NCBI GenBank assembly: GCA_013178285.1
Contig: JABLXD010000006.1
Location: 1 to 61,172, forward strand
DNA: 61,172 nucleotides
Source of the DNA: Methanofastidiosum sp.
GTDB lineage: Archaea > Methanobacteriota_B > Thermococci > Methanofastidiosales > Methanofastidiosaceae
Direction: 5' to 3'
Position numbers and translations under genes: made by a program. Within the stretch, counting starts at the first letter, position 1; each line of letters opens with the position of its first letter. The notes under the pieces are model-generated. The model worked only from the letters and a program-made list of their open reading frames with translations, was not told the origin of the DNA and ran no database searches. Positions 25,236 through 33,691 of the stretch are shown here, in pieces.

Positions 25236-25823
25236 TTATTTTTTATTTTGTCTAATTGACTCTCTAGCCGAGTGAAATGCATCGTACAACATTTCCTTGA
25301 ACTCATTTCCAACGTCATCCCAACTTATCTCTTCTTTTGATTTGCTCTTGGTAGATGGTTTCTTCTTTGGATGGTCCCAAGAAGCGCCAGAGAGTATCGA
25401 AATGTACCCCCCTAAAAGGACAAGTAAGAATATTATCGGGTATAGGAATGGGAATGCCTTTGACATAAAATCAAACGTATCGATTTCTGAAAGATTCCCG
25501 ACTAGCCTGAATATTTTAAACAGGAAATTAAGAAGGAAAATGCTCCCTACTGCATTAAATATCGGTGCAGGTAAGTTTCCAGGAAACTTAAAGCTTCCAA
25601 AGACTTCACCGATTGTGAAGATTATTGAGAAAACAAAGATTAGCCAAATATTGTTATTGAGTAATCTAACTACTTCAGAGAGAATATTGCTATCGAATAC
25701 ATCAAGAGAGATATTGAGGAATCCTAGAATTATAAGAAATACTATAAAAGATACTAGATTGTATATCACAATCCTTGCCGGAGATTGCCTTTTTTCTTTT
25801 CTATCTGAGTTGTCTTCTGCCAT
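25236..25823 (-). CDS. Four-helix membrane protein of unknown function
   Basis: About 195 residues with four predicted membrane helices (IVIYNLVSFIVFLIILGFL, IWLIFVFSIIFTIGEVF, AVGSIFLLNFLFKIFRL and LYPIIFLLVLLGGYISIL) and a basic-then-acidic cytosolic tail ending SARESIRQNKK. I chose ATG 25823 because a TATA element (AAAATTTATAAC on the bottom strand, 25845-25856) predicts transcription from about 25824. An ATG at 25838 would lie upstream of that. No family is recognised. It is divergent from the cysteine-rich secreted protein. Confidence 0.65.
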   Translation of the reverse strand: MAEDNSDRKEKRQSPARIVIYNLVSFIVFLIILGFLNISLDVFDSNILSEVVRLLNNNIWLIFVFSIIFTIGEVFGSFKFPGNLPAPIFNAVGSIFLLNFLFKIFRLVGNLSEIDTFDFMSKAFPFLYPIIFLLVLLGGYISILSGASWDHPKKKPSTKSKSKEEISWDDVGNEFKEMLYDAFHSARESIRQNKK

Positions 25824-25870
25824 GATGTGGTATGCCATAATAATGTTATAAATTTTACTCTAATTCGAAA

Positions 25871-25914
25871 TTGCGAAAGGCGCAAGTTTTATATAATACT
25901 TATTCATTAAGTAT
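25871..25914 (+). promoter_or_regulatory. Promoter of the cysteine-rich gene, TATA box flanked by two inverted repeats
   Basis: TTGCG-AAAGG-CGCAA (25871-25885) sits just upstream of the TATA element TTTTATATAAT (25887-25897), and ATACTTA-TTCAT-TAAGTAT (25896-25914) lies just downstream across the likely transcription start. Two different palindromes bracketing one TATA box suggest dual control. Confidence 0.45.
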
Positions 25915-25925
25915 GGTGGGTTAAA

Positions 25926-26822
25926 ATGAAAAAATATATGGTTAGTCTCATTTTGACAATCCTTTTACTATGTAGTGCAATTTCTATCTCGGCAGACGTA
26001 GATGGAATATTTGAAATGTGGAAAAATCAAGACGGTAAAATAACTCTGATTTCTATATACAACGAAGATTGCACTGAATGTCGTGGGCCAGAATACCAAG
26101 AGAAAGTTTGCCAAATGGCTGAAGGTGGCTGCACTTGTTGCGGTATATGTTATTCAGATAGTTGTGGTGGAGGCGGTGCGCCAGTTTTAAGCTCATATGA
26201 AGAAAACTACTTCTTAAAGACAGTATTGAAGATGCAGGAATACCCTGACGAAGAAACATGGTTATGGAATAGCACTGGAATAAGAAGCACACCAGATGGA
26301 ATACAATACTACGACGATGAAACAGGTAATTGGGTGGATGTTCCACCTGAGATGGAGTTGCCAATTCAAGTTGAGGACTTACAATTGCAGGGTCTATTTG
26401 ACCACGATGTCAAAGCATTTTGGATATGGTTCAATTTTGGTGGAGCAGAAATAACAACGATACCAACAATAAATCCAGACGGCACAGAAGCACAATGGGT
26501 GTTTGACGACTACTGGGTTGACCGTATACATATAATTCACTCACAGATAACAGTCGATGGAAAGGAAGTCTGGGACAAAAAGACAATCTTTTTTGAAGTT
26601 CCAAATGCAGGAGGTCTTCCAACTCTAGAGCCAAAAAATTATGGAGTACAAATTCTAGGAACTAAATACGGACCTCAATCAATTGACGAAATACCGCCTG
26701 AACTCCTTAATTATGCAAAAGAAATAAATGGCCAGCTTTACACATATAGTGATTCCAAATTAGATATATGGCTATACGAAAATATCTACAAATCAAATCA
26801 TGACAAAAGTTTTATTGAATAA
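25926..26822 (+). CDS. Secreted protein with an N-terminal cysteine cluster
   Basis: A signal peptide (residues 1-23, ending SISA-DVD) is followed at residues about 49-81 by a dense cysteine cluster, with spacing C-x2-C-x8-C-x6-C-x-C-C-x2-C-x4-C, then a GGGG linker. The remaining about 210 residues are rich in Trp, Tyr and acidic residues (WIWFNFGG, WVFDDYWVDRIHII) and probably form a beta-rich domain. The cluster could bind metals or form disulfides outside the cell. The ATG follows GGTGGG. No family is recognised. Confidence 0.65.
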   Translation: MKKYMVSLILTILLLCSAISISADVDGIFEMWKNQDGKITLISIYNEDCTECRGPEYQEKVCQMAEGGCTCCGICYSDSCGGGGAPVLSSYEENYFLKTVLKMQEYPDEETWLWNSTGIRSTPDGIQYYDDETGNWVDVPPEMELPIQVEDLQLQGLFDHDVKAFWIWFNFGGAEITTIPTINPDGTEAQWVFDDYWVDRIHIIHSQITVDGKEVWDKKTIFFEVPNAGGLPTLEPKNYGVQILGTKYGPQSIDEIPPELLNYAKEINGQLYTYSDSKLDIWLYENIYKSNHDKSFIE

Positions 26823-26855
26823 TTTAATTTTTTTATTTTATTTTTAATTAATAAA
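26823..26855 (+). terminator. T-rich terminator between convergent genes
   Basis: Directly after the stop codon the top strand has TTTAATTTTTTTATTTTATTTTT, the oligo-T type of archaeal terminator. The gap between the two convergent genes is only 33 bases. Confidence 0.5.
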
Positions 26856-27212
26856 TTATATATTGGATCTAGAGAAAGGGTCTTTTTTAGTAAACCAGTA
26901 TCCAATAAAGAACAATATCATGAAACTAATCCAAGCGATACGGGACAGAATATTGTAAAATGGATCTTCAAATAGATTTGGAAAAAAGAATAGAACTGTA
27001 AAAAGGGTGAATCCTATCCCACCCATTATATTGTATAATGCATAAGGCGAATATTCATTTGGAGAAAGTGGCCTTATTCCAGCAACTATCAATTTCTTGT
27101 ACTTAAAATATCTAAGGCCGTTGAGAATAAAAAAGAACGGTGCAATAAAGAAAACTATTACATACATTATAATACTTAAGGAAGATCCTAAAAGATCCGC
27201 ATTTTGGATCAT
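26856..27212 (-). CDS. Three-helix membrane protein of unknown function
   Basis: A 118-residue protein with an N-terminal helix (SIIMYVIVFFIAPFFFILNG), a loop with IRPLSPNEYSPYALYN, and two further helices (GGIGFTLFTVLFFFPNLF and AWISFMILFFIGYWF). No family is recognised. It lies downstream of an ABC exporter on the same strand with about 55 bases between, so it may be an accessory subunit, but it may equally be independent. Confidence 0.6.
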   Translation of the reverse strand: MIQNADLLGSSLSIIMYVIVFFIAPFFFILNGLRYFKYKKLIVAGIRPLSPNEYSPYALYNIMGGIGFTLFTVLFFFPNLFEDPFYNILSRIAWISFMILFFIGYWFTKKDPFSRSNI

Positions 27213-27267
27213 TTATTCACCCGTAACGAATACCTAGGTTTTGAAGTATATAAATTATTTGTAGAAT

Positions 27268-28716
27268 CTAAAAACCAAACCTTTCATCCTTCCATTTTTT
27301 AGGTATTGTAGAGAAGATTAACTTAGAAAGAATCAACAAAAGTACCAAGGTAGCAACTAGAGTAACTAAAGAATGGAAATAATTAAATCTTATAGAAAAA
27401 GAAACTATCACTATGACTATTAATGGTGGAGTTACAAGAGCAAAGAACTTACTAAGTACCTTTGCATCAAAAAGCATTGTATTAGTTTTCAAACCAGTGA
27501 GCCTCGCAGTTACACCAACAACATAAATATTAGTGACAAGAGCCACAATTAAAGCCAACGGCAGGAGGTCAATCTCATTTCTTATAATAGATATCCCAAT
27601 AACATAGACTAAAGAAAGCCCAACGGTCAATAAGAAATAAAGGGTCATTTTTGCTTTTATAATCATATCAACTGAAACTGGCTGATAATTCAAAAATTCA
27701 TTTGTTTCAAAATTATTGAGCCAAGAATATGTCATGACACCAAAGAATCCCACCATGCTTCCATAAAATATCGCATTGTAATCAATATCTACACCTAGAC
27801 TTATCTCAAATAGGGAAACTATGAAATAAATACCCAGCAAGGGCCCAATAAATCCCATTATAACTGGCCCAAACCCCCCACTTCTCTTAAGTTCCAATAG
27901 TTCTTTAGCCATCAATGTTTTCATGCTTCCGGTAAAGGCAAATCTATTTTCAGCCGATAGTATTTCCTCATGATATTTGTTTGTTTTTTCTTCAAATCTC
28001 TCTTTCATTGAAAGGATAGCAAGAATAGAAAATAAGAAAGTAAGAATCACTGGAATAAAAAAAGAAGAAACTTGGCCATTATTTAAGTATTCAATTGGAA
28101 ATATTATCTCCTCAATTTGAAAATCAGCAAAGATAAATCTAAGTGAAAAAATCGCAAGTATACCCAGAATAAAAACAATAAGTAGCTTATGGGATATTAT
28201 AGAAATCGCAGAGGAGAGAAAGCTCAAAGACATGCCTAACATGAAAGAAATAGTAAGCATGATAAAAATTAAGGCCACAAATGAAAAGGTGAATCCAGAT
28301 ACTGGCTTAGAAACTAAAGCGCCTAATGTAAAAGGGATAATTGAATAGAATAAGTAAAATACAGAATCTTTTACGAAAAAATGCGACATGACTCTCCTGA
28401 AAGAGACTGGAAAAAGTTTTGGAAACTGAAGTATAAGATTGATCTCTCCAAAACGTCGTGTCATCACCTCTTCCCCAATCTTTCCTAGAAATCCGACAAA
28501 GATTCCATAAAAAAATGTGCCAATGTTTAGAAACAAAATAGCTTTGTATAATCCCATTGCGTTTATTATAACTGGAGAGGAAAGAGAGAGGATAAAAGAA
28601 AGTACAAATATTATTGCTGGGAAGAAGATTGATCCAACTGCCCCAACAAAGGACTTGTGGAGTCGAAGCTCTTCCTTTATCATCAAGCTGAATAGGTCTA
28701 AATCTAGAAAGGACAT
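27268..28716 (-). CDS. ABC-2 type exporter, large permease subunit
   Basis: A 482-residue integral membrane protein with about twelve predicted helices. It looks like two six-helix ABC-2 halves in one chain, with a central cytosolic linker (MKERFEEKTNKYHEEILSAENRF). It overlaps no gene and starts 2 bases after the ATP-binding gene stop, so the two make one exporter. The substrate cannot be inferred. The N-terminal FSLMIKEELRLHKS is the usual cytosolic amphipathic start of ABC-2 permeases. Confidence 0.82.
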   Translation of the reverse strand: MSFLDLDLFSLMIKEELRLHKSFVGAVGSIFFPAIIFVLSFILSLSSPVIINAMGLYKAILFLNIGTFFYGIFVGFLGKIGEEVMTRRFGEINLILQFPKLFPVSFRRVMSHFFVKDSVFYLFYSIIPFTLGALVSKPVSGFTFSFVALIFIMLTISFMLGMSLSFLSSAISIISHKLLIVFILGILAIFSLRFIFADFQIEEIIFPIEYLNNGQVSSFFIPVILTFLFSILAILSMKERFEEKTNKYHEEILSAENRFAFTGSMKTLMAKELLELKRSGGFGPVIMGFIGPLLGIYFIVSLFEISLGVDIDYNAIFYGSMVGFFGVMTYSWLNNFETNEFLNYQPVSVDMIIKAKMTLYFLLTVGLSLVYVIGISIIRNEIDLLPLALIVALVTNIYVVGVTARLTGLKTNTMLFDAKVLSKFFALVTPPLIVIVIVSFSIRFNYFHSLVTLVATLVLLLILSKLIFSTIPKKWKDERFGF

Positions 28717-28718
28717 TT

Positions 28719-29429
28719 TTACTCCTCTATGAGCCTCATGAATATATCTTCTAGATGCTCCCCTTCCTTTAGCCTAATATTTTCTAGACTTCCTTGGGCT
28801 ATAATTTTGCCCTTATTGATAACTGCAACTTCTGTGCAGAGTTTTTCTGCAATCTCAAGTATATGGGTACACATGAATATTGTGCAGCCCTCTCTGGCTA
28901 TAGTAAAAAGATACTCCCTAACTTTTCTCTGGAATATTGGGTCAAGATTTATGAAAGGCTCATCAAGAAACAAAATATCAGGCTTATGGATAAATGCAGC
29001 GGAAAGCATTAACTTCTGCCTCTGACCTTTTGAAAGATCCTTACACAAAATTTCCTTCTTTTCCTCTATTTCAAAGAAACTAAGCCATCTAGAAACATTT
29101 TCTTCAATGTTATCAACGTTTCTCAATCTACATACAAACTTTAAGAACTCTACAGCAGTAAGAAAAGAAGGTGGACTTTCAGCTTCTGGAACAATTCCTG
29201 AAATTCTTTTTATTCCAATTGAATCCGATATTGAAAGGCCCATTACTTCTGCTTCGCCGGAATCTTGATCAATCTGCCCCGTTAGGATTCTAAGAAGCGT
29301 AGTCTTACCTGCGCCGTTGGGACCCAAAAGACCAAAGAACTCCCCTTCTTTGACTTTTAGATCTATCCCATCAAGTGCTTTGTAATCCCCAAAGTTTTTT
29401 GAAATATTATGAGAAATGATTGCAGACAT
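28719..29429 (-). CDS. ABC transporter ATP-binding protein
   Basis: A 236-residue ABC ATPase with Walker A GPNGAGKTT, signature LSKGQRQKL, Walker B ILFLDEPFINLDP and the switch histidine in CTHILEIAEKL. Its closeness to the ABC-2 permease gene (2 bases) shows they form one exporter that uses ATP to move a lipid, drug or peptide out of the cell. It belongs to the CcmA/NatA-like group. The gene heads the operon. Confidence 0.93.
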   Translation of the reverse strand: MSAIISHNISKNFGDYKALDGIDLKVKEGEFFGLLGPNGAGKTTLLRILTGQIDQDSGEAEVMGLSISDSIGIKRISGIVPEAESPPSFLTAVEFLKFVCRLRNVDNIEENVSRWLSFFEIEEKKEILCKDLSKGQRQKLMLSAAFIHKPDILFLDEPFINLDPIFQRKVREYLFTIAREGCTIFMCTHILEIAEKLCTEVAVINKGKIIAQGSLENIRLKEGEHLEDIFMRLIEE

Positions 29430-29561
29430 GATGATTTATGAATGTATTGAATATTTAAGATTTCCCAACTAGTTTGTGAAAAATACAAGCATTGAGCTAA
29501 ATATTTATTATAAAAAATAGAATGTACTTCTATATTTCTTTTTAATGAGTTCAGATATTTA

Positions 29562-29569
29562 TTTATAAA
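29562..29569 (+). promoter_or_regulatory. TATA box of the membrane ectodomain gene
   Basis: TTTATAAA is centred about 24 bases before the ATG at 29589. Transcription should start at the first ATGs (29583/29589), so the mRNA is probably leaderless. Confidence 0.45.
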
Positions 29570-29582
29570 ATGAGTTGGAATA

Positions 29583-30578
29583 ATGGTCATGAAAAAAATA
29601 TTAATTATATTCTCAATAATATTTTTACTTTCTTTTTCTTTAGTTTTTGCTCATGTTCCATTTGAAACTGGTGAAGGGAAAAATCTAGAAACTGCTACTG
29701 TTATAACAGAGCCTACAAAATCATGGGTCGTTTATGAAGAACTACATGAGGAAATTCAAGTAAAATACTATCGTCTTGAAATGAATCAAGGAGAGCGAAT
29801 AAAATTAGATCTGTTTGCTCCAGTTAGAAGTGAATTCGAACCAAATATAATAGTTACTGGGCCAGGCATTAAATCAGAAGAAGATCTCCCAGAAGGTATC
29901 GAAGTACCAGAGGGCGCCGGATTTATTATTCTAAAAAGCAGCTTAGGTGAAGCTGAATATGAACCTTTCACACCTGCAAGCTATTATTACCTTTCTGAAG
30001 CAAACATTCCTGTAACAGAAACTGGAACATATTACGTTGGAGTATTTGATTTTGAAAATGAAGGTAAATATGGGCTAGCTATTGGATATGTTGAAAAGTT
30101 TTCTTTATCGGAGTGGATCGGAATACCTATATCAGTTACAAGGATCAGATTATGGGAAGGTCAAAGTTTAGTAGAGGTATTGGCCCCCATAATTCTCACC
30201 GTTATATTTGGATTAATCACCTTCTTATTAAATAAGAAAACTAAAAATAATTTAAAATCATTTTCTCAAATTTTAATAGCCTTAGCTGGACTACTTTATA
30301 TTGGAAGTGGATTCTCTGTTATATTCCAAATGGCCATTGCCTTTACAAAGGCAAGCTCAAGCTCTGCATCTGTAACGTTAATATTTGCGGCCATACCAAT
30401 AATATTGGGATTAATAGTATTAAGCTATCTTAATAAAAATGGCCAAATAAAAAATACCGATAGGCTTTTTCTTTTGATACTTTCTCTATTGGGGCTTGTC
30501 TTTTGGGCCGGATTTATAGCGGGTCCAATGATACTAGCGATTTCAGCTCTAGTGCCCTCTAAAAAATCAAAAACATAG
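29583..30578 (+). CDS. Membrane protein with exported N-terminal domain and four C-terminal helices
   Basis: A signal peptide (KKILIIFSIIFLLSFSLVFA) leads to an external beta-rich domain of about 160 residues containing YRLEMNQGERIKLDLFAP and TETGTYYVGVFDFENEGKYGLAIGY, like the GOLD/PPC-type sandwich of surface proteins. Four membrane helices follow (LAPIILTVIFGLITFLL, ILIALAGLLYIGSGFSVIF, VTLIFAAIPIILGLIVL and FLLILSLLGLVFWAGF). The ATG at 29589 is the likelier start from the TATA distance. Function unknown. Confidence 0.65.
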   Translation: MVMKKILIIFSIIFLLSFSLVFAHVPFETGEGKNLETATVITEPTKSWVVYEELHEEIQVKYYRLEMNQGERIKLDLFAPVRSEFEPNIIVTGPGIKSEEDLPEGIEVPEGAGFIILKSSLGEAEYEPFTPASYYYLSEANIPVTETGTYYVGVFDFENEGKYGLAIGYVEKFSLSEWIGIPISVTRIRLWEGQSLVEVLAPIILTVIFGLITFLLNKKTKNNLKSFSQILIALAGLLYIGSGFSVIFQMAIAFTKASSSSASVTLIFAAIPIILGLIVLSYLNKNGQIKNTDRLFLLILSLLGLVFWAGFIAGPMILAISALVPSKKSKT

Positions 30579-30631
30579 AAAAATCAGAAAGTATTTTATA
30601 GAAAAAAATATATTAGTCCTTCAGTGATTAG

Positions 30632-31207
30632 ATGGCAAAAAACATTTTGATTGTGTACGGTAGTAGATACGGATGTACTGAAGAAGTGTCTAAAGAAATT
30701 GGAAATGTATTGGAAAAAGAAGGGGTGAGTGTAAGTTTAATTAATCTTGAAATAGATAAGAATCCTCCCGATATAGAAAAATATGATGCTGTCTTAGTTG
30801 GCTCGGGAATAAAGATCGGTAAATGGACAAAAGAAACGGATAATTTTCTCAAGAAAAATAAAGGATCGTTAAAAAGCAAAACATTAGGCCTTTATACATG
30901 TTCTGGACTTGCTCTTGAAGATGCAGATAAAGCAAAGAAAACATATATAGAAGAAAAAATGGAAAAACTAGGTATTGATGCGCAATTATTCGATGTTTTC
31001 CCGGGAAGATCTATACTCACAGACTTTGACCTTTCCAATCCGAAGATTGGATTTATAGAAAGGAAAATTATAGAACAGGCAGCTAAGGCTCAAGCGAAGG
31101 ACAATAAACCAATAAAAATTGATGAAAAGTGGAAAAATGACCCACGGGGTTGGGAGCAAATTAGATCTTTTGCTTCAAATTTTGCAGAACTTGTAAAAGC
31201 TAAATAG
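30632..31207 (+). CDS. Flavodoxin-domain protein (HemG-like)
   Basis: A 191-residue flavodoxin fold protein. ILIVYGSRYGCTEEVSKEI is the FMN phosphate-binding loop, and VLVGSGIKIGKWTKETDNFL and LGLYTCSGLA the flavin-ring loops. The pattern resembles the flavodoxin-like protoporphyrinogen oxidase HemG and related archaeal proteins, which are longer than electron-carrier flavodoxins at the C-terminus. It probably acts in the cytosol as an FMN-dependent redox protein. Whether it works on porphyrinogens is not shown; no haem genes are next to it, although catalase in the window needs haem. Confidence 0.85.
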   Translation: MAKNILIVYGSRYGCTEEVSKEIGNVLEKEGVSVSLINLEIDKNPPDIEKYDAVLVGSGIKIGKWTKETDNFLKKNKGSLKSKTLGLYTCSGLALEDADKAKKTYIEEKMEKLGIDAQLFDVFPGRSILTDFDLSNPKIGFIERKIIEQAAKAQAKDNKPIKIDEKWKNDPRGWEQIRSFASNFAELVKAK

Positions 31208-31221
31208 TTATTAATTTGATA

Positions 31222-31791
31222 TTAGCACACTGTGTAGTTTAGATAATCCATCTGTACTTGTATCTTTTCTCTAATTTCTTTTCCTACAATCTTTTCGCAC
31301 AGATAAAGTCCTAAGTCAATTGCAGAAGATACTCCTCGGGCCGTTATAATATTCCCGTCCTGAACTATCCTACAATCTGAAACTTTATCTGTATATTTTT
31401 TTAATTCTTCCATAACGACTCTATGGGTTGTTGCTTTCTTACCTTTTAATTTGCCAATAGCCCCCAATAATAGCGAGGCATAGCATACAGTAGATATCAC
31501 AGTAGTATCTGGTATTTTTCTTAACCAATCTAAAAATTCTTTATTCTTCATCAACTCAAAGATCCCTTTACCGCCAGGAATTATAACATAATCATAATTA
31601 GACAAATCATTTTTGACTTTTGTGGGAACTATCTCTAGCCCCTCTACAGAGATTACCCTATCAGTGAATGAACACACATCACATTCAATCTGATTTGAAA
31701 ATCCCATAGTTTTGATTCTAGTCAAGGGATCGTATGCCCCAATAAAATCGAGAGTTGTTAAATCATTGTAAATTATAAAAGCTATTCTCAT
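31222..31791 (-). CDS. DJ-1/PfpI family protein
   Basis: A 189-residue DJ-1/PfpI superfamily protein. The nucleophile-elbow cysteine is in STVCYASLLLGAIGKLKGKKATTH, and IIPGGKGIFELM carries the conserved Gly-Gly loop. The pattern is closest to the ThiJ/isonitrile hydratase-like members. The start at 31791 is chosen because GAGGA lies 5 bases upstream; the frame is open further but without such a site. It is divergent from azlC and shares its promoter region. The substrate is unknown. Confidence 0.85.
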   Translation of the reverse strand: MRIAFIIYNDLTTLDFIGAYDPLTRIKTMGFSNQIECDVCSFTDRVISVEGLEIVPTKVKNDLSNYDYVIIPGGKGIFELMKNKEFLDWLRKIPDTTVISTVCYASLLLGAIGKLKGKKATTHRVVMEELKKYTDKVSDCRIVQDGNIITARGVSSAIDLGLYLCEKIVGKEIREKIQVQMDYLNYTVC

Positions 31792-31843
31792 AGAGTTCCT
31801 CAATTTTATATCTTTATTAACTACCACCTAGGTACAATTTCTA

Positions 31844-31894
31844 AGTTTATATATGAGAGTAATACTATTAACAAAAATTAGTAATACTTATAAA
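31844..31894. promoter_or_regulatory. Divergent promoters, each abutting a copy of the palindrome AGTAATACT
   Basis: AGTAATACT (a 4-1-4 palindrome) occurs at 31858-31866 and 31880-31888, 22 bases apart. The bottom-strand TATA (CATATATAAAC, 31845-31855) touches the first copy, and the top-strand TATA (ACTTATAAAAAG, 31886-31897) touches the second. One regulator could control both the DJ-1-like gene and azlCD. Confidence 0.5.
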
Positions 31895-31957
31895 AAGATT
31901 ATCATTTGAAAAACTAAATAAATTCTCAAATATTGGAAATTATTGAAGGCGAACGGG

Positions 31958-32647
31958 ATGAAATCGAATTTTATAAAAGGATTTACGGCCACCATACCTG
32001 TTGGGCTATCTGTCTGTGCCTATGGTCTTGTTTTAGGCGTTCTTGCATATTCAAAGGGAGTCACATTCTTTGAATTGTTATTTATGGATATCGTCACATT
32101 TGCAGGTTCGGCCCAATTACTAATGGTAGAACTTTGGAAGGACCCTTTGCCATTTACAGAGATACTCTTTGCCGTGTTTGCTATTAATTTGAGATATCTC
32201 CTAATTGGGGCTTCACTTACTCCACTTTTCAAGGGAAGTTCATTATTCGAAAAGGCAGCTTTGATGCACCTTGTCGCCGATGAAAACTGGGCAGTTACAA
32301 TGTCAAGATTAAAGAAGGAAAAGATCACTCCATACTTCCTTTTTGGTGGGGGGGTATGTCTTGTTATCTTCTGGGTGGTAAGTACACTTGCAGGCCATAC
32401 TTTTGGATTTATAATATCAGATCCATATTCTGTAGGGCTTGATTTTGTCATAATAATTATTTTTACTGCTTTGGTAGCAAGTTTTTACGATGGAAAAGAC
32501 AGCATCTTTCCATGGGTAATCGCCGCATTGTTTGCTTATCTATCTTTTTTGTTTATTCCTGGAAAATGGTATATCGTTATTGGAGGGATAGCTGGTGCTT
32601 TTAGTTATTCACTTCTAAAGCATTTTAGAGGTGATGAAAGTGAATGA
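31958..32647 (+). CDS. azlC: AzlC-family branched-chain amino acid exporter, large subunit
   Basis: A 229-residue membrane protein with the AzlC hallmarks GFTATIPVGLSVCAYGLVLGVLA and DIVTFAGSAQLLMVELW, and a run of helices through INLRYLLIGASLTPLF. With AzlD it exports branched-chain or other small amino acids. The ATG at 31958 follows AAGGCGA by 5 bases, so I prefer it to a TTG at 31943. The last codons overlap the azlD start, giving translational coupling. Confidence 0.9.
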   Translation: MKSNFIKGFTATIPVGLSVCAYGLVLGVLAYSKGVTFFELLFMDIVTFAGSAQLLMVELWKDPLPFTEILFAVFAINLRYLLIGASLTPLFKGSSLFEKAALMHLVADENWAVTMSRLKKEKITPYFLFGGGVCLVIFWVVSTLAGHTFGFIISDPYSVGLDFVIIIIFTALVASFYDGKDSIFPWVIAALFAYLSFLFIPGKWYIVIGGIAGAFSYSLLKHFRGDESE

Positions 32648-32945
32648 ATTTGACATGCTAGCAATATTCATAATAATAATCTCAGGCATTATCACATACT
32701 CTTTAAGATTTGGAGGATTATTAATAGGAAATATGCTATCAAAACATAAATTCATTGAAAATTTGATAAAGGCCCTGCCAGGAACGCTACTTCTTTCGTT
32801 TATTATCCCGAGTATAATATCAGAAGGATTTTTCGGCGCCATAAGTGCTCTTTCAGCAGGTATTATAGCAAAGAAGACAAACAACGTACTCATTGCTTTG
32901 ATAGTTGGAATGGCCATAATAATTTTGTTCAGAAATATAATGTAA
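32640..32945 (+). CDS. azlD: AzlD-family small subunit of branched-chain amino acid exporter
   Basis: About 101 residues with four membrane helices: AIFIIIISGIITYSLRFGGLL, ALPGTLLLSFIIPSII, AISALSAGIIAKKTNN and LIVGMAIIILFRNI. This matches AzlD, the obligate partner of AzlC. The GAGGTGAT ribosome binding site lies inside the end of azlC and fits a GTG start at 32640 best; an ATG at 32634 also exists. The pair forms a two-gene operon. Confidence 0.88.
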   Translation: MNEFDMLAIFIIIISGIITYSLRFGGLLIGNMLSKHKFIENLIKALPGTLLLSFIIPSIISEGFFGAISALSAGIIAKKTNNVLIALIVGMAIIILFRNIM

Positions 32946-32954
32946 TTGAATAAA

Positions 32955-33299
32955 TTAATTTTTCCCAAGGCCAATCATATTCATCAGCGCATCAAATGGT
33001 GTTTCTTTTGGGAATATCCTTACAGTAGTTTTAGTATCACAGTTCTCAAAAACAATTGTTCCGGAATTCTTTGCCCGGTATATGCAGTAATTGCCGTTAA
33101 TTGCAACTAGCTCAACAGATCCAGTAGAAATATTTTGATTAATTTTTGCATGGACGGGGCAAACAAAAAAATTATCTCCAACTTTTAAAGTATCCTTCTC
33201 AAGAATAATAGAAACACAATCATCACATATGGCTGACGTCGTCCCTAAGAAGGAGATGAATAACAATAAGCCGATACTTACAGAAATTTTTTTCTTCAT
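32955..33299 (-). CDS. Small secreted protein of unknown function
   Basis: A signal peptide (MKKKISVSIGLLLFISFLGTTSA) precedes a mature domain of about 90 residues with ICDDCVS at its start and two more cysteines (FVCPVHAKI, NYCIYRAK), probably disulfide-bonded. The start at 33299 gives a clean signal peptide; the open frame extends to 33341. It is a beta-rich small domain without a recognised family, ending next to the convergent azlD gene. Confidence 0.6.
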   Translation of the reverse strand: MKKKISVSIGLLLFISFLGTTSAICDDCVSIILEKDTLKVGDNFFVCPVHAKINQNISTGSVELVAINGNYCIYRAKNSGTIVFENCDTKTTVRIFPKETPFDALMNMIGLGKN

Positions 33300-33434
33300 A
33301 AGCAAGCGCCTTTGGATAGAATAAATGATATATTCACTCAATATAAATCTTTCTGATGGGGTGAACCTTAGTATTTATATCAATTGAAGATACTATCCTT
33401 TAGAATAAAATAGAAAAAGTAAAATAGTTGGAAA

Positions 33435-33689
33435 GTGTATTATAAATATATGTCAAAAGAAGAGAAATTAAAGAGTCTTGTAGACCAGGGTAGGCAGATA
33501 TTGGAACTTAAAGAAGGCGAATATATTAACAAGGGAGCTTTTGCGGCATGGAGAACAAATGTCTATACCTTCTTAAATGATGAATTTTCAATTGAAGAAG
33601 CCCTTGCTTTTACCAACATCTGTGAAAACAATCACCATAAAAATGTTCAAAATGGTATCTATTTCTTAGAACACCTGAATTTTGATTAG
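33435..33689 (+). CDS. Small hypothetical protein
   Basis: An 84-residue helical protein (EEKLKSLVDQGRQILELKEGEYINKGAFAAWRTNVYTFLND). This motif resembles the N-terminal helical linker found in some phage-defence and toxin-like proteins, where a long effector domain follows. Here no effector follows, so it is either a stand-alone helper or a remnant. Start GTG 33435 or ATG 33450; neither has a ribosome binding site. It is convergent with the GNAT gene, 2 bases away. Confidence 0.5.
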   Translation: MYYKYMSKEEKLKSLVDQGRQILELKEGEYINKGAFAAWRTNVYTFLNDEFSIEEALAFTNICENNHHKNVQNGIYFLEHLNFD

Positions 33690-33691
33690 AA

